A stretch of DNA of 64,000 nt from an unidentified bacterial endosymbiont (lineage in GTDB: Bacteria; Pseudomonadota; Gammaproteobacteria; Enterobacterales; Enterobacteriaceae). The stretch spans positions 1,364,001 through 1,428,000 of the forward strand of contig NZ_OU963893.1 of NCBI RefSeq assembly GCF_918797525.1, written 5' to 3'. Within the stretch, counting starts at the first letter, position 1. Each line of letters starts with the position of its first letter. Positions 8,293 to 19,939 of the stretch are shown one piece after another. The notes beneath the pieces are model-generated. The model was not told the origin of the DNA. It saw nothing but the letters and a program-made list of their open reading frames with translations, and did no database searches. A program made the position numbers and the translations under genes.

Positions 8293-9245
8293 TGAAGCAA
8301 CTTTGGTTCGCCATGTCTCTGATGGCGGGTAGCCTGTTCTTCTCTGCCAACGCCTCGGCTGATGTTTCATCCGGGGCGTTGTTGCAGCAAATGAATCTGG
8401 CCAGCCAGTCACTCAATTACGAGTTGGCATTTATCAGCATTAACAAGCAGGGCGTTGAGTCGTTACGCTATCGCCATGCGCGTCTTGATAAACAGCCACT
8501 TGCCCAGCTTTTACAGATGGATGGCCCGCGTCGGGAAGTTGTCCAGCGTGGAAACGAAATTAGCTATTTTGAGCCAGGGCTGGAGCCTTTCACGCTCAAT
8601 GGCGACTATATCGTTGATTCTCTTCCGTCGCTTATCTATACCGACTTCAGGCGTCTTGCGCCTTACTACGATTTCATATCGGTCGGGCGTACACGCATTG
8701 CCGACAGGCTGTGTGAAGTGATCCGCGTTGTTGCCCGGGACGGGACGCGCTACAGCTACATCGTCTGGATAGATGCAGAAACTAAGCTGCCAATGCGCGT
8801 TGATCTCCTTGATCGTGACGGAGAGACGCTGGAACAGTTCCGCGTCATCTCCTTTAGCGTTAACAGTCAGGTCGGTAACAGCATGCAGAATCTGGCAAAA
8901 GCCAACCTGCCGCCGCTGCTTTCCGTTCCAGCGGGCGACTCCGTGAATTTCAACTGGGTACCGTCCTGGATCCCCCAAGGGTTTAGCGAAGTCTCCAGCA
9001 GCCGTCGCCAGTTGCCAACCATTGAAACGCCGGTAGAATCGCGCCTCTATTCCGATGGGTTATTCAGCTTCTCGGTAAACATCAATCGCGCCACGGCAAA
9101 CAGTGCTGAACAAATGCTTCGAACCGGACGCCGGACGGTCAGCACGACGGTACGCGATAACGCTGAGATCACCATTGTCGGCGAACTTCCGCCACAAACT
9201 GCGAAGCGTATCTCCGACAGCATCAAATTCAAGGCAGCACAATGA
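8292..9245 (+). CDS. rseB: rseB, periplasmic negative regulator of sigma-E
   Basis: RseB binds the periplasmic part of RseA and shields it from DegS; lipopolysaccharide intermediates release it. The 317-residue protein starts with a clear Sec signal peptide ending in SANASA (about residue 23) and contains the MucB/RseB lipoprotein-binding fold (LolA-like) followed by a small C-terminal domain. It overlaps rseA by one base and rseC by four (ATGA), indicating translational coupling throughout the operon. Confidence 0.97.
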   Translation: MKQLWFAMSLMAGSLFFSANASADVSSGALLQQMNLASQSLNYELAFISINKQGVESLRYRHARLDKQPLAQLLQMDGPRREVVQRGNEISYFEPGLEPFTLNGDYIVDSLPSLIYTDFRRLAPYYDFISVGRTRIADRLCEVIRVVARDGTRYSYIVWIDAETKLPMRVDLLDRDGETLEQFRVISFSVNSQVGNSMQNLAKANLPPLLSVPAGDSVNFNWVPSWIPQGFSEVSSSRRQLPTIETPVESRLYSDGLFSFSVNINRATANSAEQMLRTGRRTVSTTVRDNAEITIVGELPPQTAKRISDSIKFKAAQ

Positions 9246-9718
9246 TTAAAGAATGGGCTACGGTCGTCTCATGGCAGAATGGCGTTGCGCGGGTTAGCTG
9301 TGACGTGAAAGCCTCATGTAACAGCTGTGCATCCCGGGCGGGTTGCGGGAGCCGCGTGCTGAATAAGCTGGGTCCGCAAACATCCCATACGATCTCCGTC
9401 CCTAGCGAACAACCGCTGGTAGCAGGGCAGAAAGTTGAGTTGGGGATCGCGGAAGGCAGCCTGCTAAGCTCCGCTATGCTGGTTTATCTTTCGCCACTGG
9501 TGGGGCTGTTCGTGATGGGCGGTCTTTTCCAGATGTTATTCGGCACCGATGTGGCCGCCATGTGTGGTGCCGCACTGGGAGGCGTTGGCGGTTTTTGGCT
9601 CGCCAAAGGCTTCTCTGCGAAGCTTGCCGCTCGCGAAGCGTGGCAGCCCGTAATTCTTAGCGTCGCGCTGGCGCCAGACCAGCTTCGCGTGGAAACGCTC
9701 TCTTCTGAGGCCCGGTGA
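9242..9718 (+). CDS. rseC: rseC, SoxR-reducing system protein RseC
   Basis: RseC is an inner membrane protein that helps keep SoxR reduced and also affects sigma-E. The 158-residue protein has an N-terminal cysteine cluster (CDVKASCNSCASRAGCGS, about residues 20-37) that fits a redox or Fe-S role, then two hydrophobic segments (about 78-100 and 105-125). The start ATG 9242 overlaps the rseB stop. An intrinsic terminator overlaps its stop codon, ending the rpoE operon. Confidence 0.95.
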   Translation: MIKEWATVVSWQNGVARVSCDVKASCNSCASRAGCGSRVLNKLGPQTSHTISVPSEQPLVAGQKVELGIAEGSLLSSAMLVYLSPLVGLFVMGGLFQMLFGTDVAAMCGAALGGVGGFWLAKGFSAKLAAREAWQPVILSVALAPDQLRVETLSSEAR

Positions 9719-9731
9719 TCCACCGGGCTTT
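9710..9731 (+). terminator. Terminator of the rpoE-rseABC operon
   Basis: GCCCGGTG (9710-9717) and CACCGGGC (9721-9728) pair around ATC, followed by TTTATCATTATT. The stem includes the stop codon of rseC. Confidence 0.85.
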
Positions 9732-9906
9732 ATCATTATTTACAGCTGAATACAGAAAACGCCATCTCTTCGCGCCATGCCTGGCTCTAAGTGCATTTCC
9801 AGGTTACGGGGATGTAGTGTAGAATGCTGCGTTTTCGCACTGAAAAACGTCAGGCTAAGAAGAATAGCGGCCTCCAGGAATTCGTAAGGCATAATTATTT
9901 AACTAT

Positions 9907-11706
9907 ATGAAGAACATACGTAACTTTTCGATTATTGCTCACATCGACCACGGTAAGTCGACGCTGTCTGACCGTATTATCCAGATTTGCGGTGGCCTGT
10001 CTGATCGTGAAATGGCAGCCCAGGTACTGGACTCCATGGACCTGGAACGCGAACGCGGTATTACCATCAAGGCGCAGAGCGTTACGCTCGACTATAAAGC
10101 CAACGATGGTGAGACCTATCAACTGAACTTTATCGACACCCCGGGCCACGTTGACTTCTCATATGAAGTGTCACGCTCGCTGGCGGCCTGTGAAGGCGCG
10201 CTGCTGGTGGTGGATGCCGGACAGGGCGTAGAAGCCCAGACCCTGGCAAACTGCTATACGGCGATGGAAATGGATCTCGAGGTTGTGCCGGTACTTAACA
10301 AAATCGACCTGCCAGCCGCCGATCCCGAGCGCGTGGCGGAAGAGATTGAAGATATCGTCGGTATCGATGCAACAGATGCCGTACGCTGCTCGGCAAAAAC
10401 CGGCGTGGGCGTGCCTGATGTACTGGAACGTCTGGTGCGTGATATTCCCCCACCGGAAGGTGACCCGGATGCGCCGCTGCAGGCGCTTATCATCGACTCG
10501 TGGTTTGACAACTATCTCGGCGTTGTCTCGCTGGTCCGTATTAAAAACGGCACCATGCGTAAAGGCGACAAAATTAAGGTGATGAGTACCGGTCAGGCCT
10601 ATAACGCAGACCGTCTGGGTATTTTCACGCCAAAACAGCTTGACCGTACCGAGCTGAAGTGTGGCGAAGTAGGCTGGCTGGTCTGCGCCATCAAAGATAT
10701 CCTCGGCGCCCCGGTAGGCGATACGCTGACGCTGGCGCGCAACCCGGCGGACAAAGCGTTGCCTGGCTTTAAAAAAGTGAAGCCTCAGGTCTATGCGGGC
10801 CTGTTCCCGGTGAGTTCTGACGATTACGAAAACTTCCGTGATGCGCTTGGCAAGCTGAGCCTTAACGATGCTTCTCTGTTCTACGAGCCAGAAAGTTCAA
10901 CGGCGCTGGGCTTCGGCTTCCGCTGCGGCTTCCTCGGCCTGTTGCACATGGAAATTATCCAGGAGCGTCTGGAACGTGAATACGATCTGGATCTGATCAC
11001 CACCGCGCCGACCGTCGTGTATGAAGTAGAAACGACCTCGAAAGAGGTTATCTATGTCGATAGCCCGTCCAAGCTCCCGCCGCTCAACAATATTCATGAA
11101 CTGCGCGAGCCTATCGCCGAGTGTCACATGCTGCTGCCGCAAGAGTTCCTCGGCAACGTGATCACCCTGTGTATCGAGAAACGTGGCGTGCAGACCAATA
11201 TGGTGTACCACGGTAACCAGGTGGCACTGACCTACGAAATTCCGATGGCGGAAGTGGTGCTGGACTTCTTCGACCGTCTGAAGTCAACCAGTCGTGGCTA
11301 TGCATCCCTGGATTACAACTTCAAACGCTTCCAGGCCTCAAACATGGTGCGTGTGGACGTGCTGATCAACAGTGAGCGTGTTGATGCCCTGGCGCTGATC
11401 ACCCACAACGACAATGCGCCGTACCGCGGTCGTGAGCTGGTTGAGAAGATGAAAGAGCTGATCCCGCGTCAGCAGTTCGACATCGCGATTCAGGCGGCCA
11501 TTGGTAACCACATTATTGCTCGTTCGACGGTGAAACAGCTGCGTAAAAACGTTCTGGCTAAATGCTACGGCGGTGACGTCAGCCGTAAGAAAAAACTGCT
11601 GCAGAAGCAGAAAGACGGTAAGAAGCGTATGAAGCAGGTCGGTAACGTAGAGCTGCCGCAGGAAGCATTCCTTGCCATCCTTCACGTTGGCAAAGACGGT
11701 AAATAA
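9907..11706 (+). CDS. lepA: lepA, elongation factor 4 (EF-4)
   Basis: LepA is a ribosome-associated translational GTPase linked to 30S subunit maturation and translation under ionic stress. The 599-residue protein has G1 AHIDHGKST (about 11-19), G3 [12 protein letters not shown] and G4 NKIDLPAAD, then EF-G-like domains II, III and V, and the LepA-specific C-terminal domain rich in Lys ([16 protein letters not shown]). ATG 9907 matches the family start. It is co-directional with lepB 16 bp downstream. Confidence 0.98.
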   Translation: MKNIRNFSIIAHIDHGKSTLSDRIIQICGGLSDREMAAQVLDSMDLERERGITIKAQSVTLDYKANDGETYQLNFIDTPGHVDFSYEVSRSLAACEGALLVVDAGQGVEAQTLANCYTAMEMDLEVVPVLNKIDLPAADPERVAEEIEDIVGIDATDAVRCSAKTGVGVPDVLERLVRDIPPPEGDPDAPLQALIIDSWFDNYLGVVSLVRIKNGTMRKGDKIKVMSTGQAYNADRLGIFTPKQLDRTELKCGEVGWLVCAIKDILGAPVGDTLTLARNPADKALPGFKKVKPQVYAGLFPVSSDDYENFRDALGKLSLNDASLFYEPESSTALGFGFRCGFLGLLHMEIIQERLEREYDLDLITTAPTVVYEVETTSKEVIYVDSPSKLPPLNNIHELREPIAECHMLLPQEFLGNVITLCIEKRGVQTNMVYHGNQVALTYEIPMAEVVLDFFDRLKSTSRGYASLDYNFKRFQASNMVRVDVLINSERVDALALITHNDNAPYRGRELVEKMKELIPRQQFDIAIQAAIGNHIIARSTVKQLRKNVLAKCYGGDVSRKKKLLQKQKDGKKRMKQVGNVELPQEAFLAILHVGKDGK

Positions 11707-11722
11707 CCCTTAAGGAGTTGGC

Positions 11723-12685
11723 ATGGCGAACATGTTTGCCCTGATCCTGGTCATTGCTACCCTGGCGACAGGTGTACTGTGGTGTCTGGATAAGTTTATC
11801 TTCGCCCCGAAACGCCGCGAACGTCGGGTAACTACTGACGATGGGCTGGATGCGAAAACCCTGAAGAAAGCCGGTCCGAAACCGGGCTGGCTGGAGACGG
11901 GAGCATCCGTCTTCCCGGTGCTGGCGATCGTGCTGGTGGTTCGCTCATTTATTTACGAGCCGTTTCAGATCCCATCAGGTTCGATGATGCCAACGCTGCT
12001 GATTGGTGATTTCATTCTGGTCGAGAAGTTTGCCTACGGCATTAAAGATCCCATCTACCAGAAAACACTGATTGCGACCGGGCACCCAAAACGTGGCGAC
12101 ATTGTGGTGTTTAAATACCCTGAGGATCCGCGTCTCGACTACATCAAGCGTGCGGTCGGCCTGCCGGGTGATAAAGTCACCTACGATCCGGTTTCTAAAG
12201 AAGTGACCATTCAGCCTGGATGCAGTTCCGGTACGGCGTGTGAAAACGCGCTGCCAATCACCTACTCAAACGTTGAGCCGAGTGATTTTGTGCAGACCTT
12301 TGCCCGGCGTAATGGCGGCGAGGCGACCAGCGGTTTCTTCCAGGTGCCGCAAGGTGAAACCAAAGAAAACGGTATTCGTCTGGTTGAGCGTAAAGAGACG
12401 CTGGGTGATGTCACGCACCGTATTCTGACCGTGCCCGTTGCCCAGGATCAGCTCGGTATGTACTACCAGCAGCCGGGTCAACAGCTTGCCAGCTGGGTCG
12501 TTCCGCCAGGACATTACTTCATGATGGGTGATAACCGCGATAACTCCGCGGACAGTCGTTACTGGGGCTTTGTACCGGAAGCGAATCTGGTGGGTAAAGC
12601 GACGGCAATCTGGATGAGTTTTGAGAAGCAGGAAGGCGAGTGGCCGACTGGCGTTCGTCTGAGTCGCATTGGCGGAATCCATTAA
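11723..12685 (+). CDS. lepB: lepB, signal peptidase I
   Basis: LepB cleaves Sec and Tat signal peptides at the periplasmic face of the inner membrane. The 320-residue protein has two N-terminal membrane segments (about 4-22 and 60-77). The catalytic Ser87 lies in PSGSMMPTL and the general base Lys142 in YIKRAVGLPGD; the family box GDNRDNSADSR is near residue 271. It is four residues shorter than the E. coli protein. AAGGAG precedes the ATG. An inverted repeat and a promoter separate it from rnc. Confidence 0.98.
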   Translation: MANMFALILVIATLATGVLWCLDKFIFAPKRRERRVTTDDGLDAKTLKKAGPKPGWLETGASVFPVLAIVLVVRSFIYEPFQIPSGSMMPTLLIGDFILVEKFAYGIKDPIYQKTLIATGHPKRGDIVVFKYPEDPRLDYIKRAVGLPGDKVTYDPVSKEVTIQPGCSSGTACENALPITYSNVEPSDFVQTFARRNGGEATSGFFQVPQGETKENGIRLVERKETLGDVTHRILTVPVAQDQLGMYYQQPGQQLASWVVPPGHYFMMGDNRDNSADSRYWGFVPEANLVGKATAIWMSFEKQEGEWPTGVRLSRIGGIH

Positions 12686-12700
12686 ATCTCAGTAATTGAA

Positions 12701-12730
12701 CGCGTAGCCGCAGTTATTTGCGGCTACGCG
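12701..12730. repeat. Perfect inverted repeat between lepB and rnc
   Basis: CGCGTAGCCGCA (12701-12712) and TGCGGCTACGCG (12719-12730) form a 12-bp perfect stem with a 6-nt loop, 15 bp after the lepB stop. There is no U tract, so it may only stabilise the lepB mRNA end or weaken read-through into rnc. Confidence 0.6.
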
Positions 12731-12761
12731 AATTATTTCGGCGATAAATCTCCGTGAACTA

Positions 12762-12790
12762 ACGACATCCCCTGCTGTTGTGTATAGAAT
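12762..12790 (+). promoter_or_regulatory. Probable promoter of rnc-era-recO
   Basis: ACGACA (12762-12767), 17 bp, then TAGAAT (12785-12790) gives a plausible sigma-70 promoter about 120 bp upstream of rnc, just before the RNase III hairpin. E. coli has its rnc promoter in the equivalent place. Confidence 0.5.
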
Positions 12791-12808
12791 ATTCCCCCGA
12801 AGTTTTAG

Positions 12809-14491
<1,683 letters not shown>

Positions 14492-14509
14492 CCAAAGACG
14501 ACGAGTATG

Positions 14510-15217
14510 ATGGATGGATGGCAGCGTGCCTTTGTCCTGCATAGCCGTCCCTGGAGCGAAACCAGCTTAATGCTGGACGTCTTCACGGAAGAGTCGGGCC
14601 GCGTGCGCCTTGTTGCAAAAGGCGCTCGTTCCAAACGTTCTAATCTGAAGGGTGCATTGCAGCCTTTCACGCCGCTGCTGGTTCGCTTTGGTGGGCGAGG
14701 GGAAGTCAAAACCCTGCGCAGTGCCGAAGCCGTCTCTCTGGCGCTTCCCCTTTCCGGTATCACGCTCTACAGCGGCCTGTATGTCAATGAGCTCATCTCA
14801 CGTGTTCTTGAACATGAGACGCGCTTCTCTGAACTTTTCTTCGATTATCTGCACTGTATCCAGGCGCTTGCTGGCGCAACCGGCACGCCTGAACCCGCGC
14901 TACGCCGGTTTGAGCTGGCTTTGTTGGGGTATCTTGGCTACGGCGTCGATTTTTTGCATTGTGCGGGCAGTGGAGATGAGGTCGAAGACTCCATGACCTA
15001 CCGCTATCGCGAGGAAAAAGGCTTTATTGCCAGCATTGTGGTGGATAACCGTACCTTTACCGGACGACACCTTCGGGCGCTGTATGAGCGGGAATTCCCG
15101 GATGCAGATACCCTGCGCGCGGCAAAACGCTTTACCCGCATTGCGCTTAAACCGTATCTTGGGGGCAAACCCTTGAAGAGCCGCGAATTATTCAGGCAGT
15201 TTGTGCCAAAACGTTAA
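14510..15217 (+). CDS. recO: recO, DNA repair protein RecO
   Basis: RecO works with RecF and RecR to load RecA on SSB-coated gaps. The 235-residue protein has the N-terminal OB fold (about 1-80) and the helical C-terminal domain. There are two consecutive ATGs (14507 and 14510); homologues start with a single Met before (E/D)GWQRAFVL, so 14510 is preferred. The C terminus ends at FVPKR, a few residues shorter than E. coli. A cysteine near 146 (LHCAGSGD) is conserved. Third gene of rnc-era-recO. Confidence 0.95.
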   Translation: MDGWQRAFVLHSRPWSETSLMLDVFTEESGRVRLVAKGARSKRSNLKGALQPFTPLLVRFGGRGEVKTLRSAEAVSLALPLSGITLYSGLYVNELISRVLEHETRFSELFFDYLHCIQALAGATGTPEPALRRFELALLGYLGYGVDFLHCAGSGDEVEDSMTYRYREEKGFIASIVVDNRTFTGRHLRALYEREFPDADTLRAAKRFTRIALKPYLGGKPLKSRELFRQFVPKR

Positions 15218-15227
15218 CGAATTCCCC

Positions 15228-15244
15228 CTCTCCCTGAGGGAGAG
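15228..15244. repeat. Short palindrome between recO and pdxJ
   Basis: CTCTCCCT-G-AGGGAGAG is an interrupted palindrome of a type common in intergenic DNA of Enterobacter and relatives. A related imperfect copy occurs at 38331-38356. It has no U tract and may simply be a dispersed intergenic repeat. Confidence 0.5.
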
Positions 15245-15276
15245 AGGAAACGGATCAAAAGAACACGAGGATTGTC

Positions 15277-16007
15277 ATGGCTGAATTACTGTTAGGCGTC
15301 AACATCGATCACATCGCCACGCTGCGTAATGCGCGCGGAACGGCTTATCCGGATCCGGTTCAGGCGGCTTTTATCGCTGAGCAGGCAGGCGCTGACGGCA
15401 TTACCGTGCACCTGCGGGAAGACCGCCGCCACATCACCGACCGTGACGTGCGGATCCTGCGTCAGACGCTGGACACGCGCATGAATCTCGAGATGGCGGT
15501 AACGGAAGAGATGCTGACGATTGCCTGCGATACCCAACCGTATTTCTGCTGCCTGGTGCCGGAAAAGCGTCAGGAGGTGACCACCGAAGGCGGGCTTGAC
15601 GTGGCGGGGCAACGCGACAAAATGCGCGACGCCTGCAAACGTCTGGCCGATGCCGGTATCCTGGTTTCACTGTTTATCGACGCCGATTTTGAGCAGATCA
15701 CAGCCGCCGCTGACGTGGGCGCGCCCTATATTGAAATTCATACCGGCTGCTATGCCGATGCCAAAAACGATGCTGAGCAGGCCAAAGAGCTGGAGCGTAT
15801 TGCCAGCGCGGCCACCTACGCTGCCAGCCTCGGCCTCAAGGTTAACGCTGGTCACGGCCTGACCTATCACAATGTCAAAGCGATTGCCGCGCTGCCGGAA
15901 ATGCATGAGCTGAACATTGGGCACGCTATAATTGGCCGTGCGGTAATGAGCGGCCTGAAAGAGGCGGTATCAGAGATGAAACGCCTGATGCTGGAAGCGC
16001 GTCAGTA

Positions 16008-16008
<1 letters not shown>
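15277..16008 (+). CDS. pdxJ: pdxJ, pyridoxine 5'-phosphate synthase
   Basis: PdxJ condenses 1-deoxyxylulose 5-phosphate with the PdxA product to make pyridoxine 5'-phosphate, the closing step of DXP-dependent vitamin B6 synthesis. The 243-residue TIM barrel has the family hallmarks [16 protein letters not shown] (residues 6-21), [12 protein letters not shown] and, near the C terminus, [11 protein letters not shown] and [11 protein letters not shown], which bind phosphate. Its stop codon overlaps the acpS start (TAATG), as in E. coli. Confidence 0.98.
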
Positions 16009-16690
<682 letters not shown>

Positions 16691-16701
16691 TTATTCCCTG
16701 C

Positions 16702-17550
16702 TCAAACCAGTCTCTTTACCAACTCCTCGCTGTGACGAATATGTTCTGGCGCGTTCTCCAGATCCTGTTGGACCAATGCCATGAACAGCAGGTCTGTCAG
16801 CATCATTTGTGCGCTCGTCGATGAGATAGCCGCACTGCGCGTGGCCTGCTCTTCCGCAATGGTATACAAACAGCGTGTTGCCCGCTGCTGCAGAGAATTT
16901 GGCGTAAATCCGGTGATGGCCAGAACTTTACCGCCTACGCGTAAGACTTCATCGGTGGCTATATTGATCTCGCGACGTTCACCGGAATAGGAGATGGCCA
17001 GCAGCAGATCCTCAGGATCCATCGCCTGCACCGTCGCCAGCAGGGCGTGCATGTCCTGCTCAACTATCGCGTTATATCCGATCTTCGTCAGTTTCCAGCC
17101 AAAATTACGCGCGACGAGCCCGGAAGCGCCAATTCCGGTTAGAATGATACGACGCGCTCCCCGCAGCAACGCCACGCTTTCCAGCAGCTTCTCTTCGGGA
17201 TTCACGTCCAGCGTCGCATGCATAGCAGCCACGTTCTCTTTGATCAGCTTTTCGCCCACCAGACGCATCGGATCATCGCCACGGATCTGATTATGTACCG
17301 GCATCGACTGCGGATTAGGATTGCTCACCAGCGCTTCGCTAATCGCCAGTTTTAGCGCCGGAAATCCCTTAAAGCCGATCTTCTGCGCAAACTTTACCAC
17401 GCTTGACTGGCTCACTCCGGCTTCGCTCGCCAACTGCTGCGAGCTGAGATGGCGCGCGCGGTCGGGCTGAGACAGTAAAAAATCCGCCAGCTTTTTGTCG
17501 CTTTGTGCAAAGCCTGCGTAGCGCTGGCGGATGCGGATTAAACAGTTCAT
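16702..17550 (-). CDS. yfhH: yfhH, RpiR/MurR-family transcriptional regulator
   Basis: A 282-residue RpiR-type regulator with an N-terminal helix-turn-helix (about 1-77; LSSQQLASEAGVSQSSVVKF) and a C-terminal SIS sugar-phosphate-binding domain (about 125-265; ILTGIGASGLVARNF and ISYSGERREINIA). In E. coli yfhH stands alone and its target is unknown. Here it is divergent from murQ-murP across a 118-bp gap holding two similar operator-like motifs. The context says it senses N-acetylmuramic acid 6-phosphate and controls murQP, as MurR does in E. coli. Confidence 0.9.
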   Translation of the reverse strand: MNCLIRIRQRYAGFAQSDKKLADFLLSQPDRARHLSSQQLASEAGVSQSSVVKFAQKIGFKGFPALKLAISEALVSNPNPQSMPVHNQIRGDDPMRLVGEKLIKENVAAMHATLDVNPEEKLLESVALLRGARRIILTGIGASGLVARNFGWKLTKIGYNAIVEQDMHALLATVQAMDPEDLLLAISYSGERREINIATDEVLRVGGKVLAITGFTPNSLQQRATRCLYTIAEEQATRSAAISSTSAQMMLTDLLFMALVQQDLENAPEHIRHSEELVKRLV

Positions 17551-17608
17551 AGATTCTCCTGGCGAAAGTGTGAATATCTGCGCAAATAAACGTTTTACTC
17601 GCCTGAAT

Positions 17609-17654
17609 GAATTTAATATTCCATCGTAGTATGATTATTACGAATTAAAAATTC
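17609..17654. promoter_or_regulatory. Two operator-like motifs between yfhH and murQ
   Basis: GAATTTAATATTC (17609-17621) and GAATTAAAAATTC (17642-17654) share the pattern GAATTWAAWATTC with symmetrical GAAT/ATTC ends. Their starts are 33 bp apart, about three helical turns. The second ends 2 bp before the GAGG ribosome-binding site of murQ. This is what a repressor such as YfhH would need to bind on one face of the DNA. Inference from symmetry and spacing. Confidence 0.5.
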
Positions 17655-17668
17655 TTGAGGTGCAAAAA

Positions 17669-18562
17669 ATGAACCTGGGCTCACTCGTTTCTGAAACCCG
17701 TAACCCGCAAACCATGGATCTGGATGCGCTTTCCACCCTGGAGCTGGTTAACCGTTTTAATCAACAGGATACGCTGGTCGCTCAGGCAGTGAAAGCGACA
17801 TTACCTGAGGTTGCCAAAGCAGTGAACGCGGCGGCGGCGTCGCTAAAGGCCGGAGGACGCATTATTTATATGGGGGCAGGGACCAGCGGACGTCTTGGCG
17901 TGCTGGATGCGTCAGAGTGTCCGCCAACCTTTGGCGTGCCGCACGGCCTGGTCATTGGGCTGATTGCCGGCGGCCCTGGCGCGCTGCTCAAAGCGGTAGA
18001 AGGCGCGGAAGATAACCCACAGCTTGGTGAAGATGATCTGAAGGCGCAGAACCTGACCGGGCGAGATCTGGTGGTCGGGCTGGCGGCATCCGGGCGCACG
18101 CCATACGTGATTGGCGGCCTGCAATACGCAAACCAGACCGGCTGCACGACGGTCGCCATCTCTTGTAACCCCGGATCGCCGATTGCGCAGGAGGCGGTAA
18201 TTGCCATCTCACCGGTTGTCGGGCCAGAAGCCTTGACCGGCTCCACGCGTCTGAAATCAGGGACGGCGCAAAAGCTGGTGCTCAATATGATCTCCACCGG
18301 GGCGATGGTCAAGTTCGGCAAGGTCTATCAGAACCTGATGGTGGATATGCAAGCCACCAACGTCAAGCTGGTGGACAGAGCCTGCCGGATGGTGGTGGAA
18401 GCTACGGGGGCAAGCCGGGAAGAGGCGGAAAAGGTACTCGAACAAACCGGACATGACGTAAAACCGGCCATTCTGATGATCCTGAGCGGGCTGGATGCCA
18501 CCGCCGCGCGCGCCAGACTGGCTGCCCATGAGGGGTTCTTGCGGGCGGCATTACAAAACTAA
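17669..18562 (+). CDS. murQ: murQ, N-acetylmuramic acid 6-phosphate etherase
   Basis: MurQ cleaves the lactyl ether of MurNAc-6-phosphate to GlcNAc-6-phosphate and D-lactate, joining cell-wall sugar use to glycolysis. The 297-residue protein is a SIS-domain etherase with the family blocks [21 protein letters not shown] (about 70-90), [11 protein letters not shown] and [22 protein letters not shown] at 17657-17660 lies 8 nt before ATG 17669; the upstream GTG 17660 overlaps that site. It differs clearly from the MurQ I remember in E. coli, so this locus is not simply the K-12 murRQP moved. Confidence 0.93.
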   Translation: MNLGSLVSETRNPQTMDLDALSTLELVNRFNQQDTLVAQAVKATLPEVAKAVNAAAASLKAGGRIIYMGAGTSGRLGVLDASECPPTFGVPHGLVIGLIAGGPGALLKAVEGAEDNPQLGEDDLKAQNLTGRDLVVGLAASGRTPYVIGGLQYANQTGCTTVAISCNPGSPIAQEAVIAISPVVGPEALTGSTRLKSGTAQKLVLNMISTGAMVKFGKVYQNLMVDMQATNVKLVDRACRMVVEATGASREEAEKVLEQTGHDVKPAILMILSGLDATAARARLAAHEGFLRAALQN

Positions 18563-18574
18563 CACGAGGCGTGT

Positions 18575-19936
18575 ATGGAAAAAACAGCAGCGCTTGCCAG
18601 CCATATTTTGCAGGGGATCGGCGGAGAGAAGAATATTCAGCGTCTGGAAAACTGCATGACGCGCGTGCGCGTCGAAGTGCATGATGACGACCAGCTTGAC
18701 GTGCCCGGATTAAAGCAACTCCCCGGCGTGAGTGGATACGTCAAACAGGGGCAACAGCACCAGCTAATTGTCGGGCCGGGCAAGGCGGCGCAGGTTGTCG
18801 ATGCCATGCGGGCGCAGATGCGCGGTGAAACAACCGCGTCGTTTGAGGATGCCGAACGCACTAAAGCCCAGGTAAAAGCCAAATACAAAGCTCCGATGAG
18901 CGATGCGCTGCGACAGCTGGCAAACGTCTTTATTCCGCTGATCCCGGCGTTCATTGCCTCCGGGCTTATCACCGGGATTATCAATATCCTTAAGCGTCCG
19001 GATATTGTCGGCGATTTTGCGACTCATTATCCGAACCTGCTGGGGATCCTCGGCATCTTCGGCAGCGCTGTGTTTGCCATCATGAACATTTTAGTTGGGG
19101 TAAACACCGCCAAAGTGTTTGGCGGCTCACTGGCGATGGGCGGGGTAATGGCGGGTATTCTCTCCAGCCCGCAGCTGGCGCACATTACGCTATTTGGCGA
19201 GGCGTTACAGCCGGGGCGCGGCGGGGTCATTGCGGTATTGCTGGTGGTGATGTTGATGTGCTGGATTGAAAAGAGGCTGCGCAACCTGTTGCCTGGCGCG
19301 ATCGAACTGATCCTCAATCCGTTGCTTACCACGCTAATCACGGGGAGCGTGGCGATCGTCGCTTTGCAGCCGTTGGGAGGATGGATCTCCGAAGCGATTG
19401 CCCACGGGGCCTCGGTGGCTATCGACCGCGGTGGCCTGCTGGTGGGCGCGGCGCTTTCCGGCACGTTCCTGCCGCTGGTGCTCACCGGCCTGCATCAGGG
19501 GCTGGTCCCCATCCACGTCGAGCTGGTGCAGGCGCATGGCTATAACGCGTTGTTGCCCATTCTTTCTATGGCGGGTGTAGGACAGGTGGGCGCCGCCATT
19601 GCGGTGCTGATGAAAACCCGTAATGACCGGCTGAAAAAGGTGATTAAAGGCGCCCTGCCGGTCGGATTACTCGGCATCGGCGAGCCATTAATTTTTGGCG
19701 TCACGCTGCCGCTCGGTAAACCTTTCCTTGCCGCCTGTCTCGGCGGCGCGGTAGGCGGCGCGCTCATCAGCTACTGGAAAGTCGCGACGGTGATCACCTT
19801 TGGGATCTCTGGCCTGCCTCTGGCGCTGACGATCGTGACCGGAAAAGTCATGCTCTATCTGTTAGGCTATTTAGTAGCAACGATTGCCGGGTTCCTGTTT
19901 ACCTGGCTATTAGGATTCAATGACCCTGAGGAGTAA
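18575..19936 (+). CDS. murP: murP-like PTS enzyme IIBC, N-acetylmuramic acid specific
   Basis: This inner membrane permease imports and phosphorylates its sugar using phosphate from HPr via an EIIA supplied elsewhere (Crr in E. coli MurP). The EIIB domain is first (about 1-85), with phospho-site Cys27 in ENCMTRVRV. The EIIC domain follows (about 105-450) with about ten membrane spans and the substrate motif GIGEPLIFGV. At 453 residues it fits the glucose-sucrose superfamily. Only 12 bp separate it from murQ, so the two form an operon; substrate is inferred from that pairing. Confidence 0.88.
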   Translation: MEKTAALASHILQGIGGEKNIQRLENCMTRVRVEVHDDDQLDVPGLKQLPGVSGYVKQGQQHQLIVGPGKAAQVVDAMRAQMRGETTASFEDAERTKAQVKAKYKAPMSDALRQLANVFIPLIPAFIASGLITGIINILKRPDIVGDFATHYPNLLGILGIFGSAVFAIMNILVGVNTAKVFGGSLAMGGVMAGILSSPQLAHITLFGEALQPGRGGVIAVLLVVMLMCWIEKRLRNLLPGAIELILNPLLTTLITGSVAIVALQPLGGWISEAIAHGASVAIDRGGLLVGAALSGTFLPLVLTGLHQGLVPIHVELVQAHGYNALLPILSMAGVGQVGAAIAVLMKTRNDRLKKVIKGALPVGLLGIGEPLIFGVTLPLGKPFLAACLGGAVGGALISYWKVATVITFGISGLPLALTIVTGKVMLYLLGYLVATIAGFLFTWLLGFNDPEE

Positions 19937-19939
19937 GGT

